Below are positions 25,101 to 28,114 of a stretch of DNA of 28,114 bases, one piece after another. A model generated the notes under the pieces. The model saw nothing but the letters and a program-made list of their open reading frames with translations, searched no databases and was not told where the DNA came from. Position 1 is the stretch's first letter; each line of letters begins with the position of its first letter. Source of the DNA: Branchiostoma floridae (lineage: Eukaryota > Chordata > Leptocardii > Amphioxiformes > Branchiostomatidae). A program made the position numbers and the translations under genes. The stretch lies in contig NC_049984.1 in the NCBI RefSeq assembly GCF_000003815.2, forward strand, positions 704,245-732,358, read 5' to 3'.

Positions 25101-25234
25101 TTGACGGCATCAGAAGAGTTTGGCTGCTCCTCGGTTCTCATGGCGACACCGTGCAGGATGGCCCAGTCCTTGGCGGAGTCCGCTGCGGTGGTCAGCAGGG
25201 GCGGGGCCAGGGGGAGGGGCAGCGCCGGCTCCAT
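16065..25234 (-). CDS. GSS: Glutathione synthetase, 13 coding exons, with an apparent frame break at the end of exon 9
   Basis: ATP-dependent ligase joining gamma-glutamylcysteine and glycine to make glutathione; eukaryotic members are cytosolic homodimers with an ATP-grasp-like fold. Exons: 25234-25062, 24212-24114, 23430-23355, 22332-22148, 21875-21827, 21695-21622, 21006-20926, 20562-20479, 19771-19710, 18828-18637, 17629-17548, 17154-16965, 16188-16065. Family landmarks in order are [48 protein letters not shown] with [54 protein letters not shown] (ATP-binding glycine loop), [16 protein letters not shown] and DGGVAAG (substrate/ATP lid). The exons sum to 1471 nt, one too many for the frame. 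Restoring 8 bp missing from exon 9 would give 492 codons plus stop, against 474 in human. The gene is otherwise intact, so the break may be an allele, a splice variant or an assembly error. The Met at 25232-25234 sits in ACCATGG just after a plausible acceptor, so a 5' untranslated exon probably exists. Confidence 0.96.
16600..16860. mobile_element. Copies of the dispersed ATCCAGGTAAT repeat in GSS intron 12
   Basis: One copy lies at 16608-16675 (plus orientation: GATATCCAGGTAAT...TTACTCAACCAAC). A second lies at 16798-16858 in the opposite orientation. Both match the element at 4826-4948, with the exon 12 duplicate trapped between them. Confidence 0.55.
16725..16803 (-). pseudogene. Duplicate of the GSS exon 12 end and donor in intron 12
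   Basis: About 198 bp downstream of the real donor, the minus strand again encodes LGIFGVFIG and then GTGGGTGAGATCATGGTG, close to the real exon end and intron start. It lacks the rest of the exon. A copy of the dispersed ATATCCAGGTAAT element follows directly at 16798-16858. Confidence 0.85.
16965..17154 (-). CDS. GSS: GSS exon 12
   Basis: Acceptor CGTTACCCAG|GTAACA, donor ATTGG|GTGGGT. Encodes [50 protein letters not shown] and GVFI. Confidence 0.96.
17548..17629 (-). CDS. GSS: GSS exon 11 (glycine-rich ATP loop)
   Basis: Acceptor TTGTCTGCAG|GGTGC, donor GGAGGAG|GTAACA, phase 1. Encodes [18 protein letters not shown] then VMKPQREGG. With the next exon this gives [10 protein letters not shown], the ATP-binding loop. 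Confidence 0.96.
17630..18148. repeat. 19-24-bp minisatellite abutting the GSS exon 11 acceptor, about 22 copies
   Basis: The plus-strand unit is AGGTCAGACAACACGGGACA with a variable CGTGG/CGTGA/CATGA tail. On the minus strand the array runs into the acceptor: the units' GTTGTCTGACC becomes GTTGTCTGCAG|GG at exon 11. Five of the units nearest the exon contain the palindrome CACGTG. Confidence 0.93.
18150..18636. other. Rest of GSS intron 10, no gene
   Basis: Unique-looking intron between exon 10 and the acceptor-side array. No feature recognised. Confidence 0.45.
18637..18828 (-). CDS. GSS: GSS exon 10
   Basis: Acceptor CATCTTCCAG|GAGTGG, donor GAACTG|GTGAGG, 64 full codons. Encodes [38 protein letters not shown] and [24 protein letters not shown] is one of the most conserved GSS stretches. 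Confidence 0.97.
19053..19735. repeat. 33-47-bp minisatellite derived from the GSS exon 9 donor, 19 copies
   Basis: The minus-strand unit is ACTACCCCACAGAACAG|GTCAGTAATCTCTACAG, with some longer units containing an extra ACATCCC(A/T)ACAG. Nineteen copies of the CTGTTCT(G/A)T core, counting the exon copy. Each unit has a donor (CAG|GTCAGT) and an upstream AG that could act as a weak acceptor. Confidence 0.95.
19710..19771 (-). CDS. GSS: GSS exon 9, apparently missing 8 bp before its donor
   Basis: Acceptor TGTTACAG|GGATGG, donor GAACAG|GTCAGT. Encodes [15 protein letters not shown], after which this copy reads LPHRT in the wrong phase for exon 10. Adjacent array units read CTACATCCCTACAG then ACTACCCCACAGAACAG, which in frame would give [10 protein letters not shown], the expected family sequence, whereas the exon reads CTACATCCTACCCC. 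Exon identity is certain; its 3' end is not. Confidence 0.85.
19932..20490. repeat. 24-25-bp minisatellite derived from the GSS exon 8 donor, about 23 copies
   Basis: The minus-strand unit ACATTACTGGT|GTAAGTCTGATAAA repeats from the exon end through most of intron 8. Each unit keeps a strong consensus donor (GTAAGT). The units nearest the exon are mostly 25 bp and the far ones 24 bp. Confidence 0.95.
20479..20562 (-). CDS. GSS: GSS exon 8
   Basis: Acceptor TGTTTCAG|GAACC, donor CTGGT|GTAAGT (strong, phase 2). Encodes [20 protein letters not shown] and RPDKTLL. The end of this exon and its donor seed the next minisatellite. Confidence 0.95.
20926..21006 (-). CDS. GSS: GSS exon 7
   Basis: Acceptor TTTCAG|CGCCG, donor GACAG|GTAGGA. 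Encodes [20 protein letters not shown] and EFAAMD. This matches the beta strand and the conserved (Q)E.NR..DQR block. Confidence 0.95.
21007..21621. other. GSS intron 6, no gene
   Basis: AT-rich. A TATATACA-rich, partly self-complementary stretch lies at 21225-21300. Nothing else recognised. Confidence 0.45.
21622..21695 (-). CDS. GSS: GSS exon 6
   Basis: Acceptor CTACCACAG|TTGCC, donor CAGAG|GTGAGA. Encodes [18 protein letters not shown] and ELYGEQ. Confidence 0.92.
21827..21875 (-). CDS. GSS: GSS exon 5 (49 nt)
   Basis: Acceptor ATGTTTCAG|ACATG, donor GACAT|GTGAGT (strong). Encodes [16 protein letters not shown], which aligns with the conserved HRHVL helix. An internal GT after CCAG was considered, but it would drop residues conserved in length. 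Confidence 0.85.
21990..22147. repeat. (CA)n/(TG)n microsatellite starting at the GSS exon 4 donor
   Basis: Nearly uninterrupted CA dinucleotides with ACTCATAC interruptions. On the minus strand the run starts at the donor itself (GTGTGTGTTTGTG). It makes long false reading frames in several phases. Confidence 0.9.
22148..22332 (-). CDS. GSS: GSS exon 4
   Basis: Acceptor CCACCCAG|CCGGTG, donor CACAG|GTGTGT. Encodes [12 protein letters not shown], an acidic insert ([11 protein letters not shown]), then [16 protein letters not shown]. Glu158 and Asn160 of QIEIN correspond to the metal- and substrate-site residues of the family. Confidence 0.95.
22333..23354. other. GSS intron 3 with probable dispersed repeat
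   Basis: About 22515-22950 looks like an inserted repeat bounded by the word ATCTGTATCTAT (near 22529 and 22926), with no ORF. About 23105-23225 holds three diverged copies of GATAAGCTAT(G/A)TAT at roughly 50-bp spacing. Class not determined. Confidence 0.4.
23355..23430 (-). CDS. GSS: GSS exon 3
   Basis: Acceptor GATATTACAG|TACC, donor GCTCAG|GTGAGA. Encodes [18 protein letters not shown] and RREGVAQ. Confidence 0.95.
23431..24113. other. GSS intron 2 with GAT-type microsatellite
   Basis: Contains a (GAT)n/(GATGAT) run at about 23811-23895 and a C-run followed by CA repeats at 23765-23796. No gene. Confidence 0.7.
24114..24212 (-). CDS. GSS: GSS exon 2
   Basis: Acceptor CCCCCCAG|GGTGC, donor AGAAG|GTACGG. 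Encodes [20 protein letters not shown] and [13 protein letters not shown]. Confidence 0.95.
24470..24605. repeat. Diverged larger repeats beside the exon 1 donor array
   Basis: Two to three copies of about 50 bp carry GACAGGTGTGTTA(CCTGG)TACAGTTGAGCAG. They look like older, longer relatives of the 17-bp unit. Confidence 0.6.
24710..25075. repeat. 17-bp minisatellite derived from the GSS exon 1 splice donor, about 21 copies
   Basis: The minus-strand unit CTGTACCCAG|GTAACAC contains the last bases of exon 1 and its donor. The copy at 25057-25072 is the real junction, and the rest fill the start of intron 1. A few units read GTAATAC. Because the unit is 17 bp, reading into the array hits TAA at once. 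Confidence 0.95.
25062..25234 (-). CDS. GSS: GSS exon 1 (first coding exon)
   Basis: Encodes [37 protein letters not shown] and [13 protein letters not shown]. Donor CCCAG|GTAACA, phase 2. The N-terminus aligns with the helical start of animal GSS. Confidence 0.9.
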
Positions 25235-25237
25235 GGT

Positions 25238-25393
25238 CTGCTGGGGGCGGGGAGGGTGGGTCTTACTATCAGCGGTTACAAACGGCTGCAAACTTCTCAA
25301 AACTATTAAACCATTCATACACCTAAAAGCTTTCATCAACGAATGCTCCTTGGTATTATATAGAGGAGTGACTGGAACCGGTATGCAGACTAA
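25238..25393. other. Immediate upstream flank of GSS coding start
   Basis: On the minus strand a C-rich tract ends in CCCCCAGCAG just before ACCATGG. This is a plausible 3' splice site, implying an untranslated first exon further upstream. No TATA box seen. Confidence 0.4.
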
Positions 25394-25479
25394 TAGCCAC
25401 AGGCGACAGTTGTATTAAGGGCTACATTAGCTCCTACAACAGTAGCTCTTTAAAATATACAACTGTCGCCTAGTGGCTA
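25394..25479. mobile_element. Short MITE upstream of GSS
   Basis: The terminal inverted repeats TAGCCACAGGCGACAGTTGTA (left; one base shorter than the right arm) enclose about 40 bp. The element is flanked by GCAGAC on both sides (25385-25390 and 25480-25485), a 6-8-bp target duplication. No ORF. Confidence 0.7.
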
Positions 25480-26090
25480 GCAGACTTCAAATCCATATCC
25501 TACAACTGCACCCCCTCCCCACACAAGTTGTGAGATAGATACCCAACTACTAGAGAGTTTTTGCGTCACCGTTAACTCACAGACGGTACGACAGGTGTGT
25601 AGCGGCAGGTGTGCAGCGTCAGGTGTGCAGCGGCAGTTTTGCACCGTCACCTGGCGCAGACAACTCGCAACACGCGTCAACCCGGAAGCAAGACGATGCA
25701 CCTGTCTGACAGCGGTGCATGGTGGGAGCAAAGTACCACTCTGCCTTGGGGGGGGGGGGGTGACCTAATACTAGGATCTTATGAATCTATCAATTCTAAC
25801 AGTTTCTTGCATCATATTTTTCAGATACATCTAATTTTAGTTCTTAATTTGTAGCATTGTATCTGTGTCATTACAAATACACAAAATCCGTACTGCATAT
25901 TATAATAAATTCTCTCCCCTATTTCAGAAATCTATTGTTCCACCAGCTGATTTTCCTTGGAAGGATCCAAACAAGACGGTTACGGATAAAAGTAACGTTA
26001 TATACTTTTTTTCTCTTTCAACAGAATACACAGTTTATGTTTAGTGTTTATCTCTCTAAAATAAAACCATTTCCAAACATTTAAACGTTG
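25480..26090. other. Upstream region with short GGTGTGCAGCG repeats
   Basis: At 25588-25632 the word CAGGTGTG(C/T)AGCG(G/T) occurs three times. On the minus strand CGCCAG|GTGACG at about 25654-25665 could be the donor of an untranslated GSS exon. A G-run of 12 lies at about 25749-25760. No coding region supported. Confidence 0.35.
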
Positions 26091-26214
26091 TGTTGTCCAC
26101 TGTCTGGTACTCAGTTAAACTTCAACAATAATGGACACCCCTGTAAAATGTGTAAACAGTTCCGTCCACCTCCTCCAGCCGGCAGGTTGAGCGGTGTTAG
26201 TAGAGTGTTTGGAC

Positions 26215-26290
26215 ACACCGGTGTGTACACTGGGCACGTTATGTACACTGCATGGGTATGTACACTGGGTATGTACACTGGGTATGACCT
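26215..26290. repeat. Short tandem repeat TGTACACTG(G/C)
   Basis: Four imperfect copies of GTATGTACACTGG, 13-17 bp apart. No associated gene. Confidence 0.6.
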
Positions 26291-28114
26291 ATTGTTTAGC
26301 CGCGGGGATGTCTAACCACACCGCTATGATGTCAGCTATCCCGGGGTTACGTCAGCTCACGCACCGCGCGGTCCAGGACGCGGGACCTCTAACGTAACTG
26401 TTCCCCCGTGAGTATGTTATTGTTCGTCAGTGGGAAGGGGTGTGTAAGCTACTTGTTTGTGGATTTTGGAGTGCTAGAATTGTTGTGTGTTCTTGTTACT
26501 AAATGTTCTTTTGTAACTTTTATTTTGTCTAATCTAATTGGCCTTTTGGCTGGTATAAACAGGAAAGTGATACCGTATCTACAGCCGTCATACGTCATCA
26601 GTTGCCACTGCGAATGATTGATGGATTAATCGGTTGTTTCATTTATTCCTTCATTCACTCGTAGGGTGCATCCTGGGAAAATGGTACAGATGGTAAGGAT
26701 CCAGATGATCGAAACCTAAATCCTACGGAAAACACATCTACGCTCAGTCGGAGGTTTGCACTATCTTTATCATCTTTTTTATTTCAAATATTAGTTTCAT
26801 TAAAAGGCAATAGAAAAATTCTAATCAGATCCAAAAACCATTGCACACGTTGATGTCATCCATGGAATACTATTCATATGGCCCGAATCTCTCGTCTCCA
26901 TGGAAACCACCACTGTGTGACATTATCTCCCCTGCGATCGGCTGAGCTTTGATCCCTCTGTGTACCTGCTCTTTACCTGAGCGACACACCTGCAGTGGGA
27001 GGTACTGAAGGTCACACCTGGCACCTGCCTGCACACCTGTCCACAGGTGACACGTTCAATTGTCAGCATATCAAACCAGGTGAGAGCAGTAACTGTTCCG
27101 TTGTAGGACCGGGATCGGGGTCATGTAGGTCACTAACAATGCAAACAAGAGAAAATCGTCAGACGGGGTTTGGCCTTTGCCCCAGTTTCTGCCACTCGCG
27201 TCACTTCAGGTTATGTAATCTCCAAGCAGATGTGGGGTGTAACAATTCTACAGATGTTCTCATGGGTTTGGGAAGTCTTACCACATAGTGGTGTCTTTGC
27301 CTTTGGACTTTAAAGTCAACTATCACTGCCTGCTGAAAAATAGCAACACCATGTCATGAACATTGGTCATTAGCAGAGATGTGCCCTTTGCCCCAGTTTA
27401 CAGTGTTAAGATATCATGTGAATCGGCATGCATGTTTTACTCCATAGGATTAGTGTCTATCAGAAAATAACACTCTCCTGTGGAGTTTAGAACTCCTGGC
27501 CTTTAATAGGACTATTGGGACCAGGAAAGATGCTCAGGGCTGGAAATAGGAAATCGGAATCGATGGCGTGACAGGAACACTGAAATAAGAGCACAGGAAA
27601 AAGGATGACAGCAGAAAAGGCCAAGTGCAGCTAACTACCGCGTGTGTGCTTGTTAACTTAAAGTCTACGACTAGCCGGGCACAGAGAGCTGTGTTGTCAT
27701 TTTCTGATTTTGGTTGATCAATTATCAGAAGGATTTGATAGATTTACAGTCACTGTAGTTGATTCTGAAGTTTAGCTATCTTTGTGTTGTTATATTTCTG
27801 TGATAAGCTCCCACTAATAATGATTATGTGTTGTTAGTGCATAACCTAGTTTGAGATGATTACTTATTACCCTTATGTTCGATTATTACGTCTTATGTTA
27901 GCTGAATCGTAGATCTGTTGATAACAACTGAAGGGACCACTTAAGGTTTAGAAGAAATTTAAAAAAGTTAAACAGCAATTGGAGTCATTCATGTGTGAAG
28001 CATGTGAAACCTCTGGTGAATACAGTTGAATTCAGTTCATCCATCCAGATCTTTTTATCCCCTTGTTCCTCAGGAGTGGCGCTAGGCTGACGGCACGCTA
28101 AAGCCCCCCCCCCC
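26291..28114. other. Right end of the window, no gene recognised
   Basis: Open frames here are short and lack family signatures. At 27216 the sequence TAATCTCCAAGCAGATG matches the terminal motif of MITEs A and B, reading rightwards, but no matching right end occurs before the window stops. The word TTTGCCCCAGTTT occurs twice (about 27175 and 27387). The window ends in a C-run. Confidence 0.4.

Noticed and set aside
24590-25104. Plus-strand ORFs of [15 protein letters not shown] repeats
   Set aside because: Three-frame readings of a 17-bp repeat, antisense to GSS. The same peptide appears in all frames, as expected for a unit not divisible by three.
26994-27288. 97-codon plus-strand ORF
   Set aside because: No recognisable motif. 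It ends inside a MITE terminus and could be a chance frame; a transcript would be needed to support it.

Overview
The window looks like genomic DNA of a lancelet (Branchiostoma). It has intron-rich animal genes with GT-AG junctions, a decayed Penelope-like element, many small inverted-repeat elements and very heavy minisatellite content. The species call is an inference from this style, not from a database match. All three recognisable host genes lie on the minus strand. I rebuilt each by hand from splice junctions that keep the reading frame.

Layout by coordinate: 3-593 (+) is the 3' end of a Penelope-like element ORF with a GIY-YIG domain. 594-3220 is a graveyard of palindromic and MITE-like elements. 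3525-8495 (-) is a five-exon class A GPCR of 622 aa (GPCR-1). 8496-10822 is intergenic with diverged repeats. 10823-14157 (-) is a second five-exon class A GPCR of 445 aa (GPCR-2), probably a diverged tandem paralogue. 14158-16064 is intergenic. 16065-25234 (-) is glutathione synthetase (GSS) in 13 coding exons. 25238-28114 is its upstream flank, with a few repeats and no gene I can support.

The most notable property is how repeats and genes are joined. At many exon/intron boundaries the end of the exon plus its splice site is itself the unit of a tandem duplication or minisatellite that fills the adjoining intron. Cases are the GPCR-1 exon 2 donor (14 copies, about 81 bp), GPCR-1 exon 3 acceptor (5 copies), GPCR-2 exon 4 donor (2-3 copies), and the GSS donors of exon 1 (17 bp, about 21 copies), exon 8 (24-25 bp, about 23 copies), exon 9 (33-47 bp, 19 copies) and exon 12 (2 copies). 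A GSS acceptor-side array abuts exon 11. In GPCR-1 the donor array is open in the receptor's own frame across all 14 copies, so choice of donor could lengthen extracellular loop 1 in 27-residue steps. In GSS exon 9 the exon has apparently lost 8 bp, breaking the frame, while the neighbouring array units still carry the expected sequence. I recall an earlier report of 'mirage' minisatellites overlapping exon/intron boundaries at the amphioxus Adh locus. If that recollection is right, this window is an unusually dense example of the same phenomenon in three unrelated genes.

Nothing suggests that the three genes work together. GSS is a housekeeping enzyme of glutathione synthesis, and the two receptors are orphans of probable peptide-receptor type. 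No tRNA, rRNA or CRISPR array is visible.
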